A stretch of DNA of 64,000 nt from Mycobacterium florentinum (lineage in GTDB: Bacteria; Actinomycetota; Actinomycetes; Mycobacteriales; Mycobacteriaceae), in the NCBI RefSeq assembly GCF_010730355.1, contig NZ_AP022576.1, positions 1,240,001 through 1,304,000 on the forward strand, in the 5' to 3' direction. Position numbers and translations under genes: made by a program. Below the pieces are notes generated by a model. It did no database searches. It was not told the DNA's origin and was given only the letters and a program-made list of their open reading frames with translations. Each line of letters begins with the position of its first letter. Position 1 is the stretch's first letter. Shown one piece after another: positions 52,083-60,690 of this stretch.

Positions 52083-52972
52083 CGGCGTGCCGCCTTCGCA
52101 TCGCGTGCCGTTTGCCGCAAGTAGCCGAGCATGCAGATCAGCAGCAAGATCATCAACGCCATGGTCAGTGCGGCCCCGCCCGGCCAGTTCTGGCCGGCGA
52201 AAAACTGGTTCTGAATGAGGTTGCCGATCATCAGGTTGTCGGGGCCGCCCAGCAACTGCGCACTGATGAAATCCCCCATCGCGGGCAGGAATACGAGTGC
52301 GAGCCCCGCGTAGGCGCCCGATCTCGACATCGGCACGGTCACGGACAAGAAGGTGCGCAGCGACGTTCCATAGAGGTCGCGCCCCGCTTGGATGAGCGCG
52401 CCGTCCATGCGTTCCAGCGACGCGTAGATCGGCAGGATCATGAAGACGACATAGCCGTAGACCAGTCCACCGATCACCGCCACGGAGGTATTGAGGATCT
52501 GGAAGTCCGCCGAGAAGCCCAGCCCGCGCAGCCAGGTCATCACTATCCCCTCGTCGGACAGCAGCGTCTGCCAGCCGTACATCCGCACCAGGTAATTGGC
52601 GAAGAACGGCACCACGAGCAGTGCTACCAGAGCGTTCTTGTAACGCCCGCCGTGGCGGGCGATCGCGTAGGCGACCGGGTAGGCGATGAGCAGGCAGATC
52701 AGTGTCGCGACACCGGCGTACACCAAACTGCGCACGGCAACCCGAAAATAGGTTGGGGTGAAGATGCGCACGATGTTGTCGAGTGTGCTGCCGAAGCGCG
52801 GGTTGCCCAGTGCGTCAGTGGTTCCGAAACTCAGCGCGATGAGCAGCAGGAGCGCGAAGACGAAGAACGCCGACATCCACAGCGCGCCCGGCACCAACAT
52901 CGCAGTCCACATGCGTTCGCCGCGGGCGCGCGGTGGCGCCGGGGCGGTGGCCTGAACCGTTGTGGTGGTCAT
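52079..52972 (-). CDS. Polyamine-type ABC permease, PotB-like
   Basis: 297-residue membrane protein with six helices, first-helix region L-V-P-G-A-L-W-M-S-A-F-F-V-F-A-L and EAA loop A-G-R-D-L-Y-G-T-S-L-R-T-F-L-S-V-T-V-P. The V-V-P-F-F-A-N-Y-L-V-R-M-Y-G-W segment is typical of PotB/PotH. ATG 52972 overlaps the substrate-binding protein stop (ATGA). Confidence 0.93.
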   Translation of the reverse strand: MTTTTVQATAPAPPRARGERMWTAMLVPGALWMSAFFVFALLLLIALSFGTTDALGNPRFGSTLDNIVRIFTPTYFRVAVRSLVYAGVATLICLLIAYPVAYAIARHGGRYKNALVALLVVPFFANYLVRMYGWQTLLSDEGIVMTWLRGLGFSADFQILNTSVAVIGGLVYGYVVFMILPIYASLERMDGALIQAGRDLYGTSLRTFLSVTVPMSRSGAYAGLALVFLPAMGDFISAQLLGGPDNLMIGNLIQNQFFAGQNWPGGAALTMALMILLLICMLGYLRQTARDAKAARR

Positions 52973-54087
52973 CCCCCGACCGTCATTTCCGTGTAGGCGG
53001 CGTCGCGGGCTTGGGTCTTGGCCACACTGTTGTTGGCGTAGAAGAGATTGCGCGATAGATCGTCGACGGTGACGGCACATGACGGGAACGCCGCGACGAT
53101 CCCGGCATAGGTGTCCTCGGTCCCGTGTACCGGCATCGGGTAGCCGATGTGATCGATGTTCTTCCTGACGTTCTCCGGGCGCAGCATGTAGTCGATGAAG
53201 AGCAAGGCGGTGCCGGGATGGCGCGCGTTGACCGGGATGGCGTAGGCATCGGTATTGATCGGCGCGCCTTCCTTGGGCGCCTCGAATCCGTAGATCGACG
53301 GGTCCGGCGCCTGCCGAAGCAGCGCGGCGATGTCTCCACTCCAGGTCTGGTGCATCCAGGCGTCGCCGGACAGCAGGTTGTTGTAGTCGTCGCTGGAAAA
53401 CCCGCGCAGGTAGGGACGCAGGCCGCGAAACTTCCGGACCATCGCCGCAAGTTCGCGGTCATCGGCGGTGTTGAGGTCATACCCGAGCAACAGCGCCAGC
53501 ATGCCGAGCACTTCGTTGCGGTCGGCCAGCACGAACGTGTGTCCTTTCGACGCCTCGTTCCACAGATCCGACCAGCTGCCGGGCAGCTTTTCACCGAGTT
53601 TGTCTTTTCGCCAGGCGATTCCGGTTTTGTACATCGTGAACGGGATGGAGTGCGCCGAATGCTGGTCGTACCAGGGATTCCGGAAGTACGAGTAGTGGTC
53701 GAAGATCAGCGAAGCGTTCTTCAGCGTCGACGGGTCGATAACGCGTAACTGATTGGCAGCGACCATTTTCTGCACCCACTGCGCCGAGGGAAAGATGATG
53801 TCGTAGCAATTTCCCGCGGAGAGCTTGGCCTGCATGCTTTCCATCGAGTCGAAATTCGACTGGATCACCTTGACGCCGTACTCCCGCTGGAACCCCTCGA
53901 ACACGGCGGGATGCACGTAATCCGCCCAGTTGAAGTACACGAGGTCACCGTCGATCCGCGGCTTGACGGGCTCGGTCGCGACTGCCTGCAGCTTGGGCGT
54001 CAGGTAGGCGCAGCCGGGCGCGGCAAGAACCGCCGCGACGGCCGCACTGCCGGCGAGGAATCTGCGACGATCAATACGGGTACTCAT
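52969..54087 (-). CDS. Polyamine-type substrate-binding lipoprotein, PotD-like
   Basis: 372-residue extracytoplasmic binding protein. The N-terminus R-R-R-F-L-A-G-S followed by a hydrophobic stretch and A-P-G-C gives a Tat-type lipoprotein signal. The body has Y-F-N-W-A-D-Y-V-H-P (about 50-59) and Q-S-N-F-D-S-M-E-S-M, matching PotD/PotF binding proteins that hold polyamines or related cations. Trp and Asp residues (W-A-D-Y, S-D-D-Y-N-N, W-S-G-D) suit cation binding. ATG 54087 overlaps the TetR stop. Confidence 0.93.
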   Translation of the reverse strand: MSTRIDRRRFLAGSAAVAAVLAAPGCAYLTPKLQAVATEPVKPRIDGDLVYFNWADYVHPAVFEGFQREYGVKVIQSNFDSMESMQAKLSAGNCYDIIFPSAQWVQKMVAANQLRVIDPSTLKNASLIFDHYSYFRNPWYDQHSAHSIPFTMYKTGIAWRKDKLGEKLPGSWSDLWNEASKGHTFVLADRNEVLGMLALLLGYDLNTADDRELAAMVRKFRGLRPYLRGFSSDDYNNLLSGDAWMHQTWSGDIAALLRQAPDPSIYGFEAPKEGAPINTDAYAIPVNARHPGTALLFIDYMLRPENVRKNIDHIGYPMPVHGTEDTYAGIVAAFPSCAVTVDDLSRNLFYANNSVAKTQARDAAYTEMTVGG

Positions 54088-54734
54088 CGCCAACCGTAGT
54101 CAGGGAATTCGCCGGTGACCCCCAGCACAGCGCCGACCTGCTCCCAGATCGCCGCACGAACGGAATCGACAGTCAGCGACGGGTTCTCGAGCATCAACTG
54201 TCCACCGAAGCCGTCACACAACGCGCTGATCAGCCGGGCGTGCGCACCGATGTCACACGGATTGAACTCCCCCGAAGCCACACCATCGGCGATGGTTTCG
54301 GCGATCCAGTCTTGCTGCGCGCGGTCCAGTTCGATGGCCAGAGCGCGCGACTCCGGGTTGCGAAGCGCTCGACACCACAACTCCTGATACATGGCCCATT
54401 CTCGGCGCAAGGCTTCCGTGCTCGGCAGCGACGCGGAGATGATGCGCGCCAGGCGCGCTGTCGCGCTATCGGTTTCGTCGTTCGACTGGTAGACGTCTCG
54501 GCCGGTGTTCTCGAAGGAATACCGCAGCGCTTCGGCGAAGAGCTTCTCCCGGTTGTCGAAGTGGTAGTGCAGCGCCGCGGTGGATACCCCGGCCCGCTCG
54601 GCGACCATCCGCATCCGAATGCTTTCAAAGCCCTCTTCGCTGATGATCGCGCACGCGGCGGACAGGATCGCTTCCCTGGTCTCGGCCGCGATTTCGGCTC
54701 TGGTGCGCCTGGTGGTTTCGGACGCCATCATCAT
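54084..54734 (-). CDS. TetR-family transcriptional regulator
   Basis: 216-residue regulator. The helix-turn-helix is at about 38-65 (R-M-V-A-E-R-A-G-V-S-T-A-A-L-H-Y-H-F-D-N-R-E-K-L-F), and the C-terminal domain resembles BetI-like TetR proteins with many Trp and Arg residues. It lies inside the amine operon, overlapping the Rieske gene upstream and the binding-protein gene downstream by 4 bp each. It probably senses the imported amine or a product and acts at the divergent promoter region. Confidence 0.93.
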   Translation of the reverse strand: MMMASETTRRTRAEIAAETREAILSAACAIISEEGFESIRMRMVAERAGVSTAALHYHFDNREKLFAEALRYSFENTGRDVYQSNDETDSATARLARIISASLPSTEALRREWAMYQELWCRALRNPESRALAIELDRAQQDWIAETIADGVASGEFNPCDIGAHARLISALCDGFGGQLMLENPSLTVDSVRAAIWEQVGAVLGVTGEFPDYGWR

Positions 54735-55909
54735 TTGCGGCCGTCCTCCCCGTCCAGGTCGCCCAGGTCGGCACGGATGCGGCCCGCGAACCAGGCGACA
54801 CCCCGCTCCCGCAAGGACAGTGGCCCCGGCTGAAAGTCGATGTTGCCCATACCGATTTGCATCCGCTGCACGAGATCTTCGTCCTCACGCGTGGTGATCG
54901 CGCTGATGTAGAAGTTGAGCCGTTGCGCGATGCGGGTGCGGGTGTCGCAGTTCGCCCGTCGCAGATAAGCGCCGGGAACGTCGACCCGGTCGACACCACG
55001 CGGGTTCATCTTCCAGACGAGCACGTGATCGGGATACAGGTCGATCATGGTGTTCGGGTAGATCGCGATGTAGCGAAAGACGCGGCGGTCTTCCTCGAGC
55101 AACCCCGGCATCGGGCGTACCACTCGCTGATAGAGCCGCTCGGCCCAGTTGTCAGAAGCCTTGTCGCGCAACGGCGCATCGTAGACGGCGTAGAGATCGG
55201 CGGTGTCCACCGAATAGCGCTTGTAATCGAGCAGCCGCATCAGGCCAGGGTGCGCGACCGGGACGTGGTAGCCCTCGAGGTAGTTGTCGACCGCCACCTT
55301 CCAGTTCGACTCCTGCGCGTCCTGCGGGTTGTTGATGTGCACTCGCGCCTTGCCGAACGGCTCCATCGTGCCGCCCAGGTAGCGCTCCAGCAGGGGGCGG
55401 ACGCCTTCTAGCTGCGGTCCGAGCGGTTCGGCGGCCATGTCGAGATTGACGAAGATCAGTCCGCAGAACACCTCGGCCCGGGCGCCGAACAGCGACAGTT
55501 TCGATTTGTCGAGGCAGGGGATCGTGCGGTTCTCCGGCGCGCCGACGAGCTTGCCGTCGAGGTGATATGTCCACCCGTGATACGGACAGCGCAGCGCCTT
55601 GCCCTCACCCGGCTCCGCGACCAGGCGGGTACCGCGGTGCCGGCAGGTGTTGAGGTGTGCGCGGATGCCGCCGTCCTCGGTGCGGACGACCACGACCTCT
55701 TTGCGCCCCACCGTGCCGACGATGCGCGACCCCGGGTTCGGCAGGTCCGTCACGTGTCCAACCAACTGCCAGGTGCGGTCGAAGATCCGTTTCTGCTCGA
55801 GATCGGCGACCCGCGGATCGGTGTAGTAACGCGAATCCAGCCCCGGCTCCAGCGGCTTGACGTCGCCTTTTACCAGGCGTGGTCGGGCCTTGACGGATGT
55901 CTCGTTCAT
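54731..55909 (-). CDS. Rieske non-heme iron oxygenase, alpha subunit
   Basis: 392-residue oxygenase. Rieske [2Fe-2S] ligands are C89-R-H91 and C108-P-Y-H111. The mononuclear iron site shows H215 and H220 in Y-L-E-G-Y-H-V-P-V-A-H. The bridging acidic position is E212 rather than the Asp of naphthalene-type dioxygenases; Glu at this place is known in carnitine/quaternary-amine oxygenases such as CntA. With a polyamine-type importer and an amine oxidase downstream, an N-demethylating or C-N-cleaving role is likely. No reductase gene is adjacent. First gene of the minus-strand operon. Confidence 0.92.
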   Translation of the reverse strand: MNETSVKARPRLVKGDVKPLEPGLDSRYYTDPRVADLEQKRIFDRTWQLVGHVTDLPNPGSRIVGTVGRKEVVVVRTEDGGIRAHLNTCRHRGTRLVAEPGEGKALRCPYHGWTYHLDGKLVGAPENRTIPCLDKSKLSLFGARAEVFCGLIFVNLDMAAEPLGPQLEGVRPLLERYLGGTMEPFGKARVHINNPQDAQESNWKVAVDNYLEGYHVPVAHPGLMRLLDYKRYSVDTADLYAVYDAPLRDKASDNWAERLYQRVVRPMPGLLEEDRRVFRYIAIYPNTMIDLYPDHVLVWKMNPRGVDRVDVPGAYLRRANCDTRTRIAQRLNFYISAITTREDEDLVQRMQIGMGNIDFQPGPLSLRERGVAWFAGRIRADLGDLDGEDGRK

Positions 55910-56000
55910 CTCCTGCGACGCGTCCTTCTGCTCGGCTTCCGAAATTTGGAACTAGCTGACTAACTGATTAGTTTGTTACTCTGCCAGTGTCAGGCATCAC
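55910..56000. promoter_or_regulatory. Divergent promoter region with candidate TetR operator
   Basis: AT-rich 91-bp region between two divergent operons. ACTAACTGATTAGT (55959-55972) is an imperfect palindrome with arms ACTAA/TTAGT. TACTCT (55977-55982) could serve as a -10 for the plus-strand genes. The palindrome is centrally placed to let the TetR protein encoded at 54084-54734 control both directions; this is inferred. Confidence 0.45.
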
Positions 56001-56447
56001 ATGTCAAGGGTTAGGAGGTTCGGCATCACTCCGCAAAAGTGGCCACAAGCTCGGGAAAAGCCATTCCGGGCGCCAACCGCCTGGCTGGGACTGACCCCCG
56101 AGCCCGAGCGGTCGCTTCCCGCGCTGCTGGCCGGCCTGCAAGGCGAGGCGACGGTTGCGCGGGAGCGCAATTACGTCACCAGGCTCATCCTGCGGGGCAC
56201 CAGCCGGCGCTGGTTGCGCTATCTGGACCGAGCGGCCCAACTCGCGCTCGATGTCGCCGGCGGCCACCGCCAAGGCGACCCGCAGTTGGCGCTCGCCGTC
56301 GCGCACGTCGTGCTCGATCACGACCGGATGCTGATCGGGTTACCGGGCAACGCCTACTACCGCACCGCCGAACGCCGCAAGCGCCTCGCCGCGGCCATCC
56401 CCGAACTCGAAGCACGTATCAACACCGACCCATGGGAGATCTCGTGA
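56001..56447 (+). CDS. Hypothetical protein, 148 aa, first gene of acyl-CoA operon
   Basis: Arg-rich, probably helical protein with no recognised domain. The N-terminus R-V-R-R-F-G-I-T-P-Q-K-W-P is basic and the middle (R-N-Y-V-T-R-L-I-L-R-G-T-S-R-R-W-L-R-Y-L) has no Cys. No signal peptide or membrane helix. Its stop overlaps the ferredoxin start (GTGA), so it is translated with it and may be a partner of the ferredoxin or synthetase. The start (ATG 56001) has only a weak site and could be further downstream. Confidence 0.6.
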   Translation: MSRVRRFGITPQKWPQAREKPFRAPTAWLGLTPEPERSLPALLAGLQGEATVARERNYVTRLILRGTSRRWLRYLDRAAQLALDVAGGHRQGDPQLALAVAHVVLDHDRMLIGLPGNAYYRTAERRKRLAAAIPELEARINTDPWEIS

Positions 56448-56638
56448 AGCTGCTCCTCGACCAAGACACCTGTCAGGGCTACGGCCTGTGCCAGGTAGCC
56501 GCTCCGGCGCTCGTCGACCTCGACGATTCCGGCTATGCCCGATTGATCGGCGGCGACAGCGTGCCAGCATCCGAGCGCAACCATGCCCACGACGCGGTGG
56601 CCGCCTGCCCGGCGCGAGCCTTGCGGGTGCGCGCATGA
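56444..56638 (+). CDS. Small 3Fe-4S-type ferredoxin
   Basis: 64-residue ferredoxin with the single-cluster pattern C-Q-G-Y-G-L-C ... A-C-P-A-R-A-L, that is C-x2-Y-x2-C with a distant C-P. It has Tyr where many have His or Cys, as seen in several mycobacterial CYP-associated ferredoxins. GTG 56444 has GGGAG 6 nt upstream; ATG 56432 is an in-frame alternative. No P450 is encoded nearby, so its partner may be the divergent Rieske oxygenase or the acyl-CoA dehydrogenases. It overlaps both neighbours. Confidence 0.9.
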   Translation: MKLLLDQDTCQGYGLCQVAAPALVDLDDSGYARLIGGDSVPASERNHAHDAVAACPARALRVRA

Positions 56639-58686
56639 GCCGGGATCTGCGGAGCTTGTTCGACCCGGCCTCGATCGCGGTCGTCGGTGCCAGTACCGAT
56701 CCGGCCAAGTGGGGCAATGCCGTTACGCTGCAGGCGCTTCGCGGCGCGTACCGGCACCGGGTGCAGCTGGTCAACCGAAGTGGCGCAGATATCCTCGGGC
56801 AACCGACCCTCACGTCGGTCGCCGACCTGGACGGGCCCATCGACCTGGCTGTCATCGCGGTGCCCGAGGCCGGATTCGAAGAAGCCGTCGACGGCGTACT
56901 TGCCAAGGGCGCGCGTGCCATCGTCGCGATCACCGCGGGCCTGGGCGAAGCCGACGAAACGGGACGGGCCCGCGAGGATGCCCTGATTGCCCGCGTCCGA
57001 GCGGCCGGCGCGGTGCTGGTGGGCCCCAATTGTCTTGGCCTGGTCGATAACACGACCGCCACATATCTGTCGTCGAATCAATTCGCAACCGGTGACATCG
57101 CGCTGCTGAGCCAGAGCGGCAACCTCGCCATCGAACTGGATCGGCTGTTCAGCAGCCGGGGACTGGGGATCTCGCGGTTCGTCTCGCTGGGCAACCAGGC
57201 CGACGTCAACGTTGTCGAGTTGATCGACGCGTGCGCGGCCCATCCCTGGACTTCGGCGATCGCCGTGTACATCGAGGACTTCCGGGACGGTCGCGGGTTC
57301 GTCGACGCCACCGCGGCCGCGGTCGCCTCGGGAACGCCGGTGGTGGTGCTGGCCGCCGGTGCGAGCACCGCCGCGGCCCGCGGCGCCCAGTCGCACACCG
57401 GTTCTCTCACCAGTGATTCGGCGGTGATCGCCGCGGCGTGCCGGGTGGCGGGCGCAATGCTGGTTCGCACCCCCCGTGAACTGGCCGATGTGCTGTGCGC
57501 GCTGCGGCAACGGGCGGTTCCGCGCGGGCGCCGGGTCGCCGTCCTGACCGACGGTGGCGGGCACGGCGTTATCGCGTGTGACGTGGCCGAGGCCGCCGGG
57601 CTCGACGTGCCCGCCCTCGGCGAGCACACCCAGGCTCGACTCCGGGACGTGTTGTGGTCGCAGTCGCACGTCGGCAACCCGGTCGACCTGGCCGGGGCCG
57701 GCGAGATGGATCCCGACAGCTACGCGCGGGCATACGCGGTGCTGCAGGCCTGCGACGAGGTCGACGGGATCCTGATGACCGGGTACTTCGGCGGCTATTC
57801 GAGCGGCGAGGACGGCCTGACGGGTCTGGGGCCGGCCGAGTGTGCCGCGGCCAAACAGATCGCCGCCGACGCGGCCGGCGCCAAACCGACTGCGGTGCAA
57901 TCGATCTTCCCCGAAGCACCGGCGACCCGGATTCTGCGCGACGGCGGCGTGCCCGTCTTCGGCGCGATCGCGGACGCCGCCGCCGCGCTGGCCGCCGTGA
58001 CCGGGCAGGCACCGACGGCCGCGCTGCTCGACCTGCCGGCACCGGCACCACCTGTGGCCGCCATCGACTACATGGCATCGCGGCGCGCCTTCACCGCCGC
58101 GGGAATCGAATTCGTCGCGGCCCGGGAGATTCGCACCATCGACGAATTGTGTGCCGCCGCCGACGAACTGCGTCCGCCATACGTCCTCAAGGCATTGGGA
58201 CTGCTGCACAAGTCGGATGCCGGCGGCGTGGTGGTGGGCCTGGCATCACGCGAAGACCTCTTCAACGCACGCGCTCGCCTTTCCGCGAAGCTGAGTCCCC
58301 CATCGTTCTCGGTCGAAGAGATGGCGGATCTGGCAAGCGGAATCGAGCTGATCGTCGGCGCCCGTTGGGATTCCCGCTTCGGGCCGACCGTCTTGGTGGG
58401 AATGGGCGGCACCGCGACCGAGGTGCTGCGCGATGTGCAGGTGGCACTCGCTCCGGTCGACGAGGCCGCGGCGACGCGCATGATCGAGCGGTTACGCACC
58501 GCGCCACTGCTCTACGGGCACCGTGGTAAGCCGCCGGTCGACGTGGCGGCCGCCGCCCGGACCATTGCCCGTTTCAGCCACTACGCCGCGGCCCATCCCG
58601 AAATTGCCGAGCTCGAGATCAACCCGTTGTTGGTCACCCCGTCGGGGGCAACGGCTCTGGACGCCCGAATCGTCAAACACCACTAG
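56635..58686 (+). CDS. ADP-forming acyl-CoA synthetase (acetate-CoA ligase-like)
   Basis: 683-residue fused alpha/beta NDP-forming acyl-CoA synthetase, which makes acyl-CoA from an acid, CoA and ATP with a phosphohistidine intermediate. It has the CoA-binding Rossmann domain at the N-terminus (I-A-V-V-G-A-S), the succinyl-CoA-ligase-like domain with the candidate catalytic His in Q-S-H-T-G-S-L-T, and the ATP-grasp domain at the C-terminus (P-Y-V-L-K-A-L-G ... H-K-S-D-A-G-G-V). It probably activates the acid produced by the neighbouring catabolic enzymes. ATG 56635 overlaps the ferredoxin stop. Confidence 0.92.
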   Translation: MSRDLRSLFDPASIAVVGASTDPAKWGNAVTLQALRGAYRHRVQLVNRSGADILGQPTLTSVADLDGPIDLAVIAVPEAGFEEAVDGVLAKGARAIVAITAGLGEADETGRAREDALIARVRAAGAVLVGPNCLGLVDNTTATYLSSNQFATGDIALLSQSGNLAIELDRLFSSRGLGISRFVSLGNQADVNVVELIDACAAHPWTSAIAVYIEDFRDGRGFVDATAAAVASGTPVVVLAAGASTAAARGAQSHTGSLTSDSAVIAAACRVAGAMLVRTPRELADVLCALRQRAVPRGRRVAVLTDGGGHGVIACDVAEAAGLDVPALGEHTQARLRDVLWSQSHVGNPVDLAGAGEMDPDSYARAYAVLQACDEVDGILMTGYFGGYSSGEDGLTGLGPAECAAAKQIAADAAGAKPTAVQSIFPEAPATRILRDGGVPVFGAIADAAAALAAVTGQAPTAALLDLPAPAPPVAAIDYMASRRAFTAAGIEFVAAREIRTIDELCAAADELRPPYVLKALGLLHKSDAGGVVVGLASREDLFNARARLSAKLSPPSFSVEEMADLASGIELIVGARWDSRFGPTVLVGMGGTATEVLRDVQVALAPVDEAAATRMIERLRTAPLLYGHRGKPPVDVAAAARTIARFSHYAAAHPEIAELEINPLLVTPSGATALDARIVKHH

Positions 58687-58695
58687 GAGATTGCG

Positions 58696-59865
58696 ATGGA
58701 CTTCACCTACACCGCCGCCCAGCAAGAACTGAAGGCGCGCGCGGCTGCCTACGCCGAACTGCTGATGGGCTACGAGAACGAGGCCGAGCAGGCCGGCGGC
58801 CCGCTGCCGCCGGAAACGGTCGACAAGCTGGCCAAGGCGGCGATGGATGCCGGGATGTACGGCATCAACATGCCGGTCGAGTGGGGCGGAGCGGGGCTCA
58901 CGCTGCTCGAACAGGTGATCGTCGAGGAGGAATTCGGGAAAGTCACGAATTGCCTATGGGACATCCCGTGGCGGCCCTCCAACGTGCTGGCGCTGGCCTC
59001 GCCCGAACAGCGGGAGCGCTACCTGCTGCCCATCCTGCGCGGGGAACGTTTCGACGCATTCGCCACGACCGAACCGGACGCCGGATCCGACGCGGGCGCG
59101 ATCGCGACGACGGCGACTCCGGTCGACGGCGGCTGGCTGCTCAACGGTGAGAAGTGGTTCGTCACGTGCGGCGACATCGCGGACTTCCTGCTGGTGCAGG
59201 CAAATGTGCTGCCCAACAACGAATCCACCCTGTTCTTCGTCGAGAAGAACACCGAGGGCGTGCGGATGAGCCGGGTACCGCACTTCATGCACTCCGCCGT
59301 CAACGGTCACCCCGAGTTCATCTTCGAGAACGCCTTCGTGCCTGCCGATGCCATCCTCGGTGAAATCGGCCAGGGCTTTGAACTCACCAAGGACTGGTTC
59401 ACCGACGAACGTCTGATGATCGCCGCACGAACCGTCGGGGTAGCCGAGCGCGCACTGCGACTGGCCCGCGATTGGGCCACCCAGCGCAAGCAATTCGGAT
59501 CCCCGATCAGCGACTTCCAGATGATCCAGTCCATGCTCGCGGACTGCGCCGTCGACATCGCCGTCAACCGCGCCTACACCCACCAGGTCGCCTGGGAGGC
59601 CGACAATGGTGCGGACCGAAAGACATTGCACGCCAAGGCATCCATCGCGAAGCTGTCGGCGAGCGAAGCCGCGGGCCGGGTGGTCGACCGCTGCCTTCAG
59701 ATCTTCGGTGGCCGCGGCTACGACCGGGCTTACCCCATCGAGCGGATGTACCGCGAGGTGCGCGTCGACCGCATCTGGGAGGGTACCTCGGAAATCCAGC
59801 GCGTGATCATCGCGAACGAACTCATCAAGCGCGGCACAGCGTTTCTCGATCTGCCGGTTGCCTAG
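58696..59865 (+). CDS. Acyl-CoA dehydrogenase 1
   Basis: 389-residue FAD acyl-CoA dehydrogenase. It shows T-E-P-D-A-G-S-D-A (FAD/acyl site), N-G-E-K-W-F-V-T, Q-R-K-Q-F-G-S-P-I and the C-terminal I-W-E-G-T-S-E-I-Q-R with the likely catalytic Glu. A well-placed AGGAG lies 8 nt upstream of ATG 58696. It is 9 bp after the synthetase and abuts the SDR gene. Confidence 0.94.
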   Translation: MDFTYTAAQQELKARAAAYAELLMGYENEAEQAGGPLPPETVDKLAKAAMDAGMYGINMPVEWGGAGLTLLEQVIVEEEFGKVTNCLWDIPWRPSNVLALASPEQRERYLLPILRGERFDAFATTEPDAGSDAGAIATTATPVDGGWLLNGEKWFVTCGDIADFLLVQANVLPNNESTLFFVEKNTEGVRMSRVPHFMHSAVNGHPEFIFENAFVPADAILGEIGQGFELTKDWFTDERLMIAARTVGVAERALRLARDWATQRKQFGSPISDFQMIQSMLADCAVDIAVNRAYTHQVAWEADNGADRKTLHAKASIAKLSASEAAGRVVDRCLQIFGGRGYDRAYPIERMYREVRVDRIWEGTSEIQRVIIANELIKRGTAFLDLPVA

Positions 59866-60690
59866 ATGAGTCAGGTACTGCGATCCGACGCGCACCGCGG
59901 GGCGGTAGCGCTGGTCACCGGCGGCGGCACCGGGATCGGCCGGGCCGTCGCCCTCGACCTGGCGCGCTGCGGCGCCGACGTGGTGATCGCCGGCCGCCGC
60001 CCTGAGCCGCTGCAGAAGGCAGCCGCCGAAGTGGAATCCCTTGGCGCGCGGGCCCTGCCGGTCGCCACCGATGTTCGCGACGACGAACAGGTCCAGCGTT
60101 TGGTCGATCGCTGCATCGAACGGTTCGGCCGGATCGACATCCTGGTGAACAACGCGGGCGGTCAGTTCAGCGCCCCCGCCGAACAGATCACGGTCAAGGG
60201 CTGGCGCGCGGTGCACCGCGTCACGGTCGATGCCGCATGGGCGGTGACTCGTCAGGTCGCGGTGCGCACCATGATCCCGCAGCGAGCCGGCACAATCTTC
60301 TTCCTGGCGTTCTCGCCTCGCCGCGGCATCGCGACGATGGTGCACGCCAGTGCCGCCCGGGCCGCACTGGAGAACTTGGCGGCAGGACTTGCCCTGGAAT
60401 GGAGCCGATTCGGCATTCGGACCATCTGCATCGCGCCGGGCACGATCGCGACCGACGGCATGCAGCGCAACTACTCCCCCGCCGACCGGGCCAACTGGGA
60501 AGCCGCGGTGCCGCTGCGCCGATTCGGCACGCCGGCGGAAGTCTCCGAAGTGATCGCATTTCTCGCCTCACCCTCGGGGAGCTATGTCACCGGGACGACT
60601 GTCGTGATCGACGGCGGTGCCGATGCCTTGGGAGCCGGACAACCGGCACCCGAACTGGATAGAAAATATAGTGAAAGGATCTGTTGTTAA
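59866..60690 (+). CDS. Short-chain dehydrogenase/reductase lacking the YxxxK motif
   Basis: 274-residue SDR. The cofactor motif is T-G-G-G-T-G-I-G (about 18-25), with R43-R44 suggesting NADPH preference, and N-N-A-G-G is present. Where the catalytic Y-x-x-x-K is expected the sequence reads H-A-S-A-A-R-A-A, so the classical Tyr and Lys are both gone. This pattern recalls 2,4-dienoyl-CoA reductase-like SDRs, which use other residues. It may be an enoyl- or dienoyl-CoA reductase, or a structural partner of the dehydrogenases. It abuts both neighbours. Confidence 0.88.
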   Translation: MSQVLRSDAHRGAVALVTGGGTGIGRAVALDLARCGADVVIAGRRPEPLQKAAAEVESLGARALPVATDVRDDEQVQRLVDRCIERFGRIDILVNNAGGQFSAPAEQITVKGWRAVHRVTVDAAWAVTRQVAVRTMIPQRAGTIFFLAFSPRRGIATMVHASAARAALENLAAGLALEWSRFGIRTICIAPGTIATDGMQRNYSPADRANWEAAVPLRRFGTPAEVSEVIAFLASPSGSYVTGTTVVIDGGADALGAGQPAPELDRKYSERICC

